A program made the position numbers and the translations under genes. A stretch of 64,000 bases of DNA from Dactylis glomerata (Eukaryota > Streptophyta > Magnoliopsida > Poales > Poaceae). This document shows, one piece after another, positions 37,044 through 47,178 of this stretch (position 1 is the stretch's first letter; each line of letters begins with the position of its first letter). Below the pieces are notes generated by a model. That model had not been told where the DNA came from, ran no database searches, and saw only the letters and a program-made list of their open reading frames with translations. The stretch spans positions 310,001 through 374,000 of the forward strand of contig QXEO01000881.1 of NCBI GenBank assembly GCA_007115705.1, written 5' to 3'.

Positions 37044-37207
37044 GGAAGAGAAGACTTCTGCGAGGGGAGTTTTTCGCACACACATCCTTTACTTTGTTAT
37101 TGTTTTGCTTTACTTTATTTATTTCACTTGCATTGCTTTTTATCAAAAACCCAAAAAATTAGAATCCTTGGTAGTTGTTTTTACTTGTTTACTTTCGTTT
37201 TGCTGAA

Positions 37208-39271
37208 ATGGCCAATCCTGAAAACACCAAGTTGTGCGACTTTACTAGCACAAACAATAGTGATTTTATTCGCACTCCTATTGCACCACCTGCTACTGCT
37301 GCAAATTTTTATGAGATTAAGCCTGCTTTGTTAAAAATTGTTATGGATGAGCAATTTTCTGGTGCTAGCAATCAAGATGCTGCGGCTCATCTCAACAATT
37401 TTGTTGAGCTATGTGAGATGCAGAAATATAAGGATGTTGATAGTGATATTATTAAGCTCAAGCTGTTTCCTTTTTCTTTGAGAGGAAAAGCTAAAGATTG
37501 GTTGCTGTCTTTGACTAAGAATAGTATTGATTCATGGGCTAAGTGTAAGGATGCTTTTATTGGTAGATACTATCCTCCTGCTAAGATTATATCCCTGCGT
37601 AGCAATATTATGAAGTTTACTCAGTTTGATAATGAACATGTTGCTCAAGCTTGGGAAAGAATGAAATCTATGATAAAGAATTGCCCCACTCATGGACTGA
37701 CTACTTGGATGATTATCCAAACTTTTTATGCAGGACTGAATTTTTCTTCAAGGAACCTACTTGATTCAGCTGCTGGAGGCACTTTTATGACCCTTACCTT
37801 GGGCGCCGCATCGAAGCTACTCGACAACATGATGGTAAATTATTCTGAATGGCACACCGAGAGAGCTCCACAAGGTAAGAAGGTAAATTCTGTTGAGGAA
37901 ACCTCTTCCTTGAATGATAAGATTCATACCATTATGGCTATGCTTGCTAATGATAGGACTCATGTTGATCCTAATAATGTTCCTTTGGCCTCTTTGGTTG
38001 CTCAAGAAGAGCATGTTGATGTGAATTTTATTAGAAACAATAATTTTAACAACAATGCTTATAGGAACAATTTTGCTAGTAACAATTATAGGCCGTATCC
38101 TTCTACCAATGGTAATGGTTATGGTAACTCTTATGGTAATTCCTACAACAACACTAGGGCCGCGCCCTCCGAGCTTGAGGTAATGCTGAAGGACTTCATC
38201 GGTAAGCAAACTGCTTTTAATAAGTCTGTTGAGGAAAAGTTAGGCAAAATTGATATTCTTGCTTCTAAAGTTGATAGCCTTGCTCATGATGTTGAACTTC
38301 TAAAATTAAAAGTGTTGCCTAATAATGTGAAAGAGAACAATGTTTTTGCTACCGCTAATGCTATTCAAGTTGGAATTGATGAAAATATTAGATTGTTAGC
38401 GGAATTGCATGCTAGGTGGGAAAGAGAAGATGAGATGGCTAGAGAGATGAAGGTATGTACCATTACTACCTCTAATGATGTTGCTCCTACTGATAGCAAC
38501 CCTCTTACTTTGATTGGTATAGAGAAAACTCCCATTCCTTGTGTTAAAAAGCCTAAAACTGCCAAAACTTTTTCTCAAAAGAGTGCTGAAATTTTTCGGA
38601 GTGTGGGAGATGATAGCTCTACTTCTTTTAATGATTTTGATGTTGATGGCTGCAATATATCTGAAGTTATTTTGTTCTTGCAAAAGCTTGCTTTGACTCC
38701 CAATGCCAGTTCTTTAAATATTGCTTTTACTAAGCATATTACCAATGCTCTCATAAAGATTAGGGATGAAAAGTTGAAGCAGAAAGCCTCTGTTCCCAAG
38801 AAGTTAGAAGATGGTTGGGAACCCATCATTGATATGCATGTTAATGGTTATGATTGCCATGCTTTATGTGATCTAGGTGCTAGTATTTCTATCATGCCTA
38901 GAAAGATTTATGACATGCTTAATCTACCACCGCTAGAAAAATGTTATTTTGATGTTCCTATTGCTGATGTTGCTAAGAAGAAACCTTTGGGAAGGATTAA
39001 TGATGTTCTTATTGTGGTTAACAATAACCTTGTTCCCGTTGATTTTCTTGTTATGGACGTTGAATGCCATGCTTCATGTCCTATTATTTTGGGAAGACCC
39101 TTTCTTCGAACTGTAGGTGCTATCATTGATATGAGGGAAGGCACTATCAAGTATCAATTCCCACTAAAGAAAGGTATGGAACACTTCCCTAGGAAAAGAA
39201 AGAAATTACTTTTTGACTCTATTCTTAGAGCAAATTATGAACTTGATGCTTCATCACTTGATATTACTTGA
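37208..39271 (+). CDS. Gag-aspartic protease polyprotein, 687 aa (B)
   Basis: An intact ORF starting MANPENTKLCDF. A retrotransposon gag domain spans roughly residues 40-200 (LRGKAKDWLLSL, CKDAFIGRYYPP, AQAWERMKSM). There is no CCHC zinc knuckle; instead an Asn/Gly/Tyr-rich stretch lies at about residues 280-320 (NGNGYGNSYGNSYNN). A helical segment follows (residues about 335-385). The aspartic protease begins near residue 535 with CDLGASISIMP (Asp555) and includes CPIILGRPFLRTVGAIIDM. The gag resembles that of family A in order and motifs but is clearly distinct. The ORF stops soon after the protease; no RT follows in any frame. It is the longest undamaged protein-coding frame of an A/B-type element here. 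Confidence 0.9.
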   Translation: MANPENTKLCDFTSTNNSDFIRTPIAPPATAANFYEIKPALLKIVMDEQFSGASNQDAAAHLNNFVELCEMQKYKDVDSDIIKLKLFPFSLRGKAKDWLLSLTKNSIDSWAKCKDAFIGRYYPPAKIISLRSNIMKFTQFDNEHVAQAWERMKSMIKNCPTHGLTTWMIIQTFYAGLNFSSRNLLDSAAGGTFMTLTLGAASKLLDNMMVNYSEWHTERAPQGKKVNSVEETSSLNDKIHTIMAMLANDRTHVDPNNVPLASLVAQEEHVDVNFIRNNNFNNNAYRNNFASNNYRPYPSTNGNGYGNSYGNSYNNTRAAPSELEVMLKDFIGKQTAFNKSVEEKLGKIDILASKVDSLAHDVELLKLKVLPNNVKENNVFATANAIQVGIDENIRLLAELHARWEREDEMAREMKVCTITTSNDVAPTDSNPLTLIGIEKTPIPCVKKPKTAKTFSQKSAEIFRSVGDDSSTSFNDFDVDGCNISEVILFLQKLALTPNASSLNIAFTKHITNALIKIRDEKLKQKASVPKKLEDGWEPIIDMHVNGYDCHALCDLGASISIMPRKIYDMLNLPPLEKCYFDVPIADVAKKKPLGRINDVLIVVNNNLVPVDFLVMDVECHASCPIILGRPFLRTVGAIIDMREGTIKYQFPLKKGMEHFPRKRKKLLFDSILRANYELDASSLDIT

Positions 39272-39926
39272 TTCGCAATTTTCTGCGCCTAGCTCAAAGG
39301 CGTTAAAGAAAAGCACTCTTGGGAGATAACCCAATGTTTCTTTTCAGTACTTTTTCTTTTATTTGAGTCTTGGAAGTCATTACTACTGTAATGACCGCTC
39401 CTTATCTTATTTATTTCGTTTTTGTGCCAAGAGAAGCCTCTAATTTGAGTGAGGTAAAGATTTGGGGATGTTGCTGTCCTGAAACTGTTTTCGGTGCTGC
39501 ACCGTAAAAATTCGTGGAAATTCTCTGTTTATCTTTTGGACCTACGATTTCTTGTGTATATGCCCCAGGTTATATCCAAACTTTTCTTAGTTGAACACTT
39601 TTTGATTTGATTAACATAAAATCCCTCAAAAATTCGACCTTTGTCAGCTGTTCAGTTTTGATAGATTTCTGCCAATATTTGTGTTTGCCACTTTATCGCT
39701 TTCTTTTGAGTTCTTTTGATCATGGAACTTTTTGGGAGGTTGCTACAGTAGTATTTGCTATATATGTGGTGGTTTTGAGTTGAAACCTGAAGCAAATAGA
39801 GGATTGATTATATGTTATGCTTGCACTAATGTTGCTAATAGAATTGTGTTTAGTTTTGTATGAAGGAAGTTTTCAAGTGTAGGGATTGGAGAATGATGAG
39901 ATGAGTTGAAGAATGGACAAAAGCTC

Positions 39927-39997
39927 AAGCTTGGGGATGCCCATGCATCACCCCAAGAAATATCCAAGAAGTACAAGCATCAAAGCTTGGGGATGCC
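39927..39997 (+). repeat. Two internal PPT-like repeats (B)
   Basis: AAGCTTGGGGATGCC occurs at 39927-39941 and again at 39983-39997. The terminal PPT at 41832-41846 has AAGCTTGGGGATGC. Confidence 0.75.
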
Positions 39998-41057
39998 CCC
40001 GAGGCACCCCTTCTTCATCGGCAAAAATCAGGTCACCTTTCAAAACACTATATTTTTATTGCTTCATGCACTATGTGTTTTTCTTGGAGCGTCAGTTGTT
40101 TTAGTTTTCTTAGTTGGTTTAGTTTGTTTGTTTTCTGCAATAAATGGTTGGACCCCAACAAATTTCCTTTGGAGGAGATGTACTCGTTTTCATTTGCAAA
40201 AGAACGCTCTAGTTTTCACTCTTATTAAAAATCGAGCGTTCTACTTTTTCTACTACTGCTTTTGGTTTTCGTTTTCGCCTTGATTTGCGTTCAGATCTTG
40301 TCATATCTTTTTATCAAGGTGTATTTTTGCCTCTGATCTTTATTGGTTTTCATCAAAAGAGGTGTTTATAAAAATTTCAAATGGTGTTGGAAAAGAGAAA
40401 AAGCTTTGTGCAAAATAGTGGTACAAGAAGGAGCTTGTGTAGACTGCGGGTTAGGTTTTTTCATGTCATGCTTGATGTCTTTTTGATAGTATGCTTAGTG
40501 GTTTTTCTGTAGCATGACTTGTCTCAAATAACTGAGATTGCTTAATGAGCCTTTGAAAAAATCATGCGTTGTTTTTATTGTATGGAAGCATTATTTTGGT
40601 TTTCTCCTTGATGCTTTATTTGGGTTGACTTGGCGCATGCTCACACATGTTAGACTCTTACAAAGTCACCAATAGCCTTCATGATCATTTAGTTTTTGAC
40701 TTTTGATGCCATCTTATGCTTCTTTTAATGTCGCTTTGCATGATTATGGCTATTATTGCTCTCTTAGTTGGTCGCTCCCAGTCTTTTGCTAGCCCTCGCC
40801 TTGTACTGAGTATGAGCTCTACTCGTGCATCCAACTCCTAAAAACCAAGTTTGCCATTGTGTCCACTATAAACTCCTATGCATGGTATTTGTAAGCCATT
40901 CCAAAGTAAATTTTCATGTGCTACCTTTCAAAAACCTTCAAAACACTTCTCGTTTTGTGACACTGTTTTCAGCTCATGGGGACGTAGTGGTCGGATTTGC
41001 TATCTTCCATATTGCTTATTCCAAAAAGAAAAAAAAGAGAAAAAGAAAGAAAAAAAG

Positions 41058-41145
41058 CACTCCTCCATGGAAAGTGAATGTTGGTGGGCACCCGATGGAA
41101 TCGGTTAGCCATGGTTTGTGAAAGGAAAAAAGGTGGGGAGGAGTG
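41058..41145 (+). other. Conserved 3' noncoding stem-loop (B)
   Basis: GCACTCCTCC (41058-41067) pairs over nine bases with GGAGGAGTG (41137-41145). The internal mini-hairpin ccgat-gga-atcgg is the same as in A. It is directly preceded by an A/G-only tract, also as in A. Confidence 0.75.
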
Positions 41146-41831
41146 TCAAGCTTTATAAAAGAGCACAAAAGTGCCAATCTCTCTCTCAAAAACTTGCTTC
41201 ATTTTTGTATGGAAGGTAGTAAGAACCCCATTGCCAGTCGTTGACAAAGACAACCACCTCTCAAAACCAATTTTTATCTCTCTATTTTACAAATGAAAAG
41301 CTCTAGCACATGTTTAATCACTGCTTTCCTCTGCGAAGGGCCTTTCTTTTACTTTTATGTTGAGTCACCACCTTCTATCTTTATGCACCATTAAGAGAGC
41401 ATAGTTGTCATTCTTAGTGTGACATGCATTGTCCCAAAGTTCATTGATTGATTCATGATGATTGGTTTCACTTGTTCTTAAATTATTTGTATCTAGTCGC
41501 CCTCTTAAACTTGAAGGTGTCCTATGCATTTATGTTTTGCTCTCTTTGAAAGATAAGTTGAAAACCATTTGTATGTTTTTCCTTATGATTTGAACACACG
41601 TTTGACTTTCATTGTTTCATTATCATGATCTTTTGTTTGTGTTCATTTTCATGTTTACAACATGGTTGCTAAGTTCTTATTGTCATGATTATATCTTCAT
41701 GCCCATGTTTTAAGTTCTTATGATCCCAGCTCACAAATGCTTACATATATGATCAAGATTGTGTAGGTGCATGTCACCTCAAAAAATTATTCTTTTGTTA
41801 TCACTTACCTATTCGAGGACGAGCAGGAGTT

Positions 41832-41846
41832 AAGCTTGGGGATGCT
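41832..41846 (+). other. B polypurine tract
   Basis: aagcttggggatgct adjoins the 3' LTR start. The purine run itself is short. Confidence 0.75.
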
Positions 41847-43514
41847 TGATACGTCTCAAACATATCTATAATTTTTGATGCTCCATGCTTGTTTTTACAC
41901 CATTTGCCTATTGTTTCGTTACACTTAGTGGCACTTTTATGCATTTTCCGGAACTAACGTATTAACAAGTGCCACAGTGCCAGTTTCCTGTTTTCTGCTG
42001 TTTTTGTGTTTCAGAAGTGATACACAGGAAATATTCTCGGAATTGGACGAAACAAGTTCCCGAAGTCTTATTTTACCCGGAAGCTTCCAGAGATCCGAAG
42101 GAGAGTAGGAGGCGAGGGACCAGGGGCCCACACGCACAGGTGGCGCGGCCAGCCCCTGGCCCGCGCCACCCCCGTGTGTGGCCGCCTGGCCCCTCCTCTG
42201 ACATCGTCCCTTCACCTATAAAGACCCCCCGACGGAAAGAAACCTAAGTACCCGATCAGATTTCCAGAACACATCGCGATCCGCTGCCACCTTCGACCCG
42301 AAGATCGGGAGGGTCCAGAAGCTCTTCCCGGCACCCTGCCGGAGAGGGGAATCACCACCGGGGGTCTTCTTCATCGCCATGCTTGCCTCCGGAGCGATGA
42401 GTGAGTAGTCTACCTTGGACTATGGGTCCATAGCAGTAGCTAGATGGTTGTCTTCTCCACCATGTGCTTCATGTTTAGATCTCATGAGCTGCCCTACATG
42501 ATTGAGATCACCATTATGTAATTCTACATGTTTGGTTTGTTGGGATCCGATGAATATTGGTGTTTATGATTAAGTTGCTGTACTGAATTATATCTTTTGT
42601 TATCTCTATGTTGTTTATGATCTTGCATGCTCTCCGTTGTTAGTAGCTATCTTGGCCGAGTAGTTGCTAGTGACTCCAAGAGGGGGTATTTATGCTCGAT
42701 AGTGGGTTCATGCCTCTATTTCACCTGGGGGAGTGACAGAAACCTCTAAGGTGGTAGATGTGCTGTTGCTACTAGGGAGAAAACAACATTCATATGCTCA
42801 AGGGCATATGCTTTGTTTACATTACACACTTTGCTTAATGCAATTATCTGTTGTTCGCAACTTAATACTACTGGGGTGTTCGGATTGATATCCCCGGGAG
42901 TGGATTATTAGTCATAGATGCAGTTGGATGGCGGTCTATGTATTTTGTTGTAATGCCAGAGTAAATCTCATAGTGATCTTCTTGACATATCACGTTTATC
43001 TTTATTCTATCAATTGCCCAACTGTAATTTGTTTACCCAGCATGTGCTATTTTATCTATGGAGAGACACCACTAGTGAACTGTGGACCCCGGTCCTATTT
43101 ACGTCATATTGCTATCACCTGTTTACTTTACTCGCACTGTTTACTTTACTCGCATACTATATTGTTTTCCACTCGATACACTCATAATCTTTGTTTCAAG
43201 CAAACCGGTGAGATTGGCAACCTCATCGTAAGTTGGGAGCAAAGTATTTGTTTGTGTGTGTGCAGGTTCCATGTTGCAGCTAGCAAGCAAAGCTTGGACG
43301 AGGCGCCATATATAAATTGTCCGCTGTTGTCGCAAACTAGCAAGCATCACCTTCAGTCGTCATTGTCTCTCCTCTCCTGATCAATAAACCTTGGCATCTT
43401 AACTGAGGGAAAACTAGCCGCTACACTCATCATACCTTCCTCTTGGGGTTCCCAACGGGCTGGTCATCACCATGCACAAGGACTGTCTGCTCACACGTCA
43501 ACTTGGCACTAGCA
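41847..43514 (+). repeat. B 3' LTR
   Basis: 1668 bp, tgatacgtctcaaaca to ggcactagca; TATAAAG box at 42217-42223; hairpin at about 42139-42170. Confidence 0.94.
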
Positions 43515-43519
43515 ACGCT

Positions 43520-43640
43520 CAACAATTTTCATAGGTATTTTAAAAGGGTCTAATTGAGCAGGTGGTGGTGGTGGCTCATCAACATGTGCAGCAGTGGTAG
43601 AAGTGTTCCCAAATAGGAAACCAAATGGAGAATTCTCCAT
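43520..43640 (-). pseudogene. 5' end of A3 gag, separated by the B insertion
   Basis: Encodes MENSPFGFLFGNTSTT followed by a proline-rich stretch and DPFKIPMKIVE. It joins 35346 when the B element and one target copy are removed. Confidence 0.93.
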
Positions 43641-43732
43641 AGCAAAATAAAATAAAAGTAAAAGACAAAAATAAAAACAATACTCACAGCGACGGTTACC
43701 TTTACCAATTCCACTCTTCAATAGCGCTTCAC

Positions 43733-43750
43733 TCCCCGGCAACGGCGCCA
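43733..43750 (-). other. A3 primer binding site (tRNA-Asp)
   Basis: Same 18-nt tRNA-Asp complement, 11 nt from the 5' LTR. Confidence 0.9.
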
Positions 43751-43761
43751 GAAAATAGTCT

Positions 43762-45277
43762 TGATGACCCACAAGTATAGGGGGTGTATCGTAGTACTTT
43801 CGATAAATAAGAGTGTCAAACCCAATGAGGAGCAGAAGGTGTTGACAAGTGGTTTTGATCAAGGTTTCACTGTAAATACTAGCAAACGGGTTTTCAGGGG
43901 TATTTGGTAATGCAAATAAATAAAGTGCGAGTAAATAAAAGACAGTAGTAATAATTGCTGCAAGTGGCCCAATCCTTTCTTTAGCAAAGGACAAGCCGGT
44001 TGTGTAACTTATGATGACCATACGTTCTCGAGGACACACGGGAGTTTCTGTCAAGTGCTTTCGCTTCATTCCGCTAAATAATCTTTATTGGTTTGATAAG
44101 TGTTATGGGGGTGAACCTGTGCTAGCGCACTACCCTTACTAGGATAAATACACACTTGTGATTATACCCCTTGCAAGCATCCGCAAATACAAGAAGGTAA
44201 TTAAGATAAATCTAACCACAGCCTTAAACTCTAAGATCCTACGCTCCCTGGTGCAATGATTTCCCAATGGAGGTTTAGGTTTCTATCACTCCAGCAACCC
44301 CACAATTGGTAGCCAAATACACAATGCATCTCACTAGGCCCATAAATGGTGAAGTATCATGTAGTCGATGTTCACATGACACCACTAGTGAAATAGCACC
44401 ACAACAAATAAATATCAAACCATTAAATATTACTCAACATAATTCCACTACTAACGACTTGACTTCTCCCATGTCCTCAAGAACTAAACGAACTACTCAC
44501 AAGACATCATATGGATCATGATCAGAGGTGAAATAATGGTAAATAACAATCTGAACATAAACCTTAATTCAATGGTTCCACTCAATAGCATCAACCACAT
44601 GAGTAATCAACACCGAGAAAGTTTGCCCTAAGAATTTGACAAGATTCAACTCAAGATGTTACAGCGGGATGGCATGGTGATGGTGGAGATGAAGGTGCTG
44701 GTGATGGAGATGATGATGATGATGATCCCGATGAAGTCCGGTGCGATGGTGATGACGATGGCGACGATCTCCCCTCTCCGGGAAGGAATTTCCCTGGCAG
44801 ATTTCTGCCTGTCGGAGAGCTTTTCTCTCTCCAGTGTTTTCTGCCCCGCAGAGGCGGTGGTGTCTCTCTCTGAGCCCCCCCTTGACTTAGGTTTTCGGGG
44901 ACGATGAAGTACGCGCAGGGGCGAGACCTAAAGTGGGCCAGGGTGGCCTCACAGTAGGCCGGCGCGGCCAGGGGCCAGGCCGCGCCCCCTACGTGTGAGC
45001 CTGCCCCTGGCTCCTCTCGCCTCCTCCTTCTGGCTTCCTGAGTCTTTCAGCGAAATATAATTTTCTGGTATTTTTCTGGAATTTTCCTGATCTTCCAAAA
45101 TATGGTGTCTTGATGGTCCTTTTCCAGCAGAATCCCGACTCCGGCAGCAAATCCTCCAACGATCATCAAACATGTAAAAACAGAGGAAACAACATAAGTA
45201 TCATCTCTAAATATGAAATATATCAATGAATAACAGTAAATTATGATACAAAATAGTGATGCAAAATGGACGTATCA
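43762..45277 (-). repeat. A3 5' LTR
   Basis: 1516 bp, tgatgaccc to acgtatca, followed by TAATG (decayed target duplication). Its GC hairpin is near 44961-44985. Confidence 0.92.
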
Positions 45278-45282
45278 TAATG

Positions 45283-45927
45283 CAGCTCACGAAATCTAAA
45301 CATGAAGCACATGGTGGAGAAAACAACCATCTAGCTACTGCTATGGACCCATATTCCAAGGTAGACTACTCACTCATCGCACCGGAGGCAAGCATGGTGA
45401 TGAAGAAGACCTCCGGTGGCGATTCCCCTCTCCGGCAGGGTGCCGGGAAGAGCTTCTGGACCCTCCCGATCTCGGTCCCATGACGGCGGCAGATCGCGAT
45501 GTGTTTCTGGAAAATTGATCGGGTCCTTAGGTTTTTCCCATCGGGGGGTCTTTATAGGCGAAGGGGCAGCGTCAGAGGTGGACCAGGGGGGTCTCACCCA
45601 TAGGGGGCGCGGCCAGGGGCTGGGCCGCGCCCCCTCATGGTGAGGCTGGCCCCTGGCTCGGCTCCGTCTCCTCTTCGGTGTTCTGGAAGCTTCGTTTAAT
45701 ATCTGGAAGTTCGCCTTTTGTTTCATCCAATTCCAAGAATATTTCCTGTGTAACTTTTCTGAAACACAAAAATAGCAAAAAATAGGGAACTGGCACTGTG
45801 GCATCTTGTTAATAGTTTAGTTCCGGAAAATGCATAAAAACGCCACGAAGTGTAACGAAACACTAAGCAAATGGTGTAAAAACAAGCATGGAGCATAAAA
45901 AATTATAGATACATTTGAGACGTATCA
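45283..45927 (-). repeat. B remnant LTR, right part
   Basis: Reverse complement of the first part of a B LTR. It includes the GC hairpin near 45605-45635 and TATAAAG on the minus strand at 45550-45556, and ends acgtatca at 45927. Confidence 0.88.
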
Positions 45928-46460
45928 GCATCCCCAAGCTTAACTCCTGCTCGTCCTCGAGTAGGTAAGTGATAACAAAAGAAATAATTTTTGAGGTGAC
46001 ATGCACCTACACAATCTTGATCATCTATGTAAAGCATTGAGTGCTGGGATCAAAAGAACTTAAAACATGGGCATGAAAGATATAATCTTGATAGAAGAAA
46101 CTTAGCAACCATGTTATAACATGAAAATAAACACAAGCAAAAGATCATGAAAATGAAACAATGAAAGTCAAACGTGTGTTCTAATCATATGGAAAAACAT
46201 ACAAATGGTTTTCAGCTTGTCCTTCATGAGAGAGCAAAAACATAAATGCATAGGACACCTTCAAGTTTAAGAGGGCGACTAGATACAAGTAATTTAAGAA
46301 CAAGTGAAACCAACACCATGAATCGATCAATGAAAACTTTGGGACAATGCACATTATACTCAGAATGACAACTATGCTCTCTTAGACGGTGCATAAAGAT
46401 AGAAGGTGGTGACTCAACATAAAGTAAAAGAAAGGCCCTTCGCAGAGGGAAGCAGTGATT
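45928..46460 (-). other. B remnant PPT and 3' noncoding sequence
   Basis: Starts gcatccccaagctt (PPT complement). It matches the reverse complement of about 41320-41846 and breaks off inside gggaagcagtgatt. Confidence 0.85.
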
Positions 46461-46805
46461 GCAAGTTTTATAAACCTTTAAAAATTATGGTACTTACTAG
46501 CTTTGAGCTCTCATTGCCCCCATCATAAGCATCTTGAATGGTTAAAGTTAATGCGAATATAATTATGATGCATATGCTTGACAAATCATAAGTTGAAAAC
46601 CTCGTGTCCCGTGAAGTACGAATACCCAAACCTCATACTACTTGACTTAGAGTCCCAAGCAAGCTCTTGTCATTGTAAGTATACATGTATCATCGAGAAC
46701 CGCCAACGGGGTTCCTCCGTGCCCGATAACATGGAATAAGCCCACATCAAAATGACAGGACAAACACGACAATGAACACCTCGGCATCTCTTTTATTTAC
46801 CATTG
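46461..46805. other. Unassigned DNA between B remnant and D LTR
   Basis: It does not match the interior of the B copy in this window. It could be an internal variant of B, older DNA, or part of the D LTR. No gene is seen. Confidence 0.45.
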
Positions 46806-47141
46806 GTGACAAGGGTATAGTTAATAGAGCCCGCTAGTTGAGTACCCCTGAGGCCCGTTAAGCTAGGCCCAATTGTAATAATAAGTCGAATACGAGTTCT
46901 TACCGTATATCGATATTGTAATTTGTATCGGACCCAACCCGATCCTCGAGACCTGGCCACCTATATATAGGGGCCAGGAGGGGACGGTGTAGGGCAGATT
47001 GAAAGCAAGCCAGGTTGAACACCCAAGTTTACTTTCGATACACACCTATTTCGACTAACTTTACCTTCGAGTTCATCCGACGCCCTATCTCCCCGATCCT
47101 AAGTCCTTCATCTAGGACATTTGTCGAGTTAACCCTCGTCA
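46806..47141 (+). repeat. D 5' LTR (start uncertain)
   Basis: The end ...ccctcgtca is fixed by the PBS two bases further on. The start is a guess (tgacaaggg at 46806) because no second LTR is in the window. Confidence 0.55.
46972..46979 (+). promoter_or_regulatory. TATA box of D 5' LTR
   Basis: tatatata in cacctatatataggggcc, about 165 bp before the LTR end. Confidence 0.65.
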
Positions 47142-47143
47142 AT

Positions 47144-47160
47144 TGGCGCCGACCGTGGGG
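47144..47160 (+). other. D primer binding site (tRNA-Lys like)
   Basis: TGGCGCCGACCGTGGGG matches the complement of the plant tRNA-Lys(CTT) 3' end with one mismatch, as I recall that tRNA. It starts 2 nt after the LTR. Confidence 0.75.
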
Positions 47161-47178
47161 ACTCTGGGCGTTGGAATC

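Larger units (their letters stand above)
39272..41831 (+). other. B 3' noncoding region in place of pol
   Basis: About 2.6 kb without supported coding sequence. It holds two internal PPT-like motifs, a purine tract at about 41020-41057 and a stem-loop. The part at about 40800-41365 is homologous to the 3' noncoding region of the A elements. Confidence 0.8.
35347..43514 (+). mobile_element. Complete family B Gypsy element without pol
   Basis: This 8.17-kb element has LTRs of 1669 bp (35347-37015) and 1668 bp (41847-43514), a tRNA-Asp PBS, an intact gag-protease ORF and a PPT. No RT, RNase H or integrase is present: 39272-41846 is noncoding. It must depend on another element for reverse transcription and integration. 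Its size, LTR length and gag-only content resemble what I recall of the Triticeae Sabrina type, but the name is not verified. The two LTRs differ at about 30 sites by eye. Confidence 0.94.
26863..45277 (-). mobile_element. Gypsy LTR retrotransposon A3 (interrupted by B)
   Basis: Same family as A1 and A2. LTRs are at 26863-28374 and 43762-45277, PBS at 43733-43750 and PPT at 28375-28387; net length is about 10.2 kb. Its gag is split by the complete B element at 35342-43519. The LTRs differ at several tens of sites, and gag-pol has at least five nonsense codons and one frameshift, so it is the oldest A copy here. It still has an open third ORF. Confidence 0.93.
25878..46460 (-). mobile_element. 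Family B remnant (3' LTR plus 3' noncoding), split by A3
   Basis: Segments 25878-26862 and 45283-45927 join into one LTR of about 1.63 kb that matches the reverse complement of the B LTR at 35347-37015. It is followed by a PPT complement and 3' noncoding DNA (45928-46460) matching the region before the B element's right LTR. The match stops at about 46460, so gag and the 5' LTR are missing. It is more diverged than the complete B copy. The outer left boundary is uncertain by about 10 bp. Confidence 0.85.
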
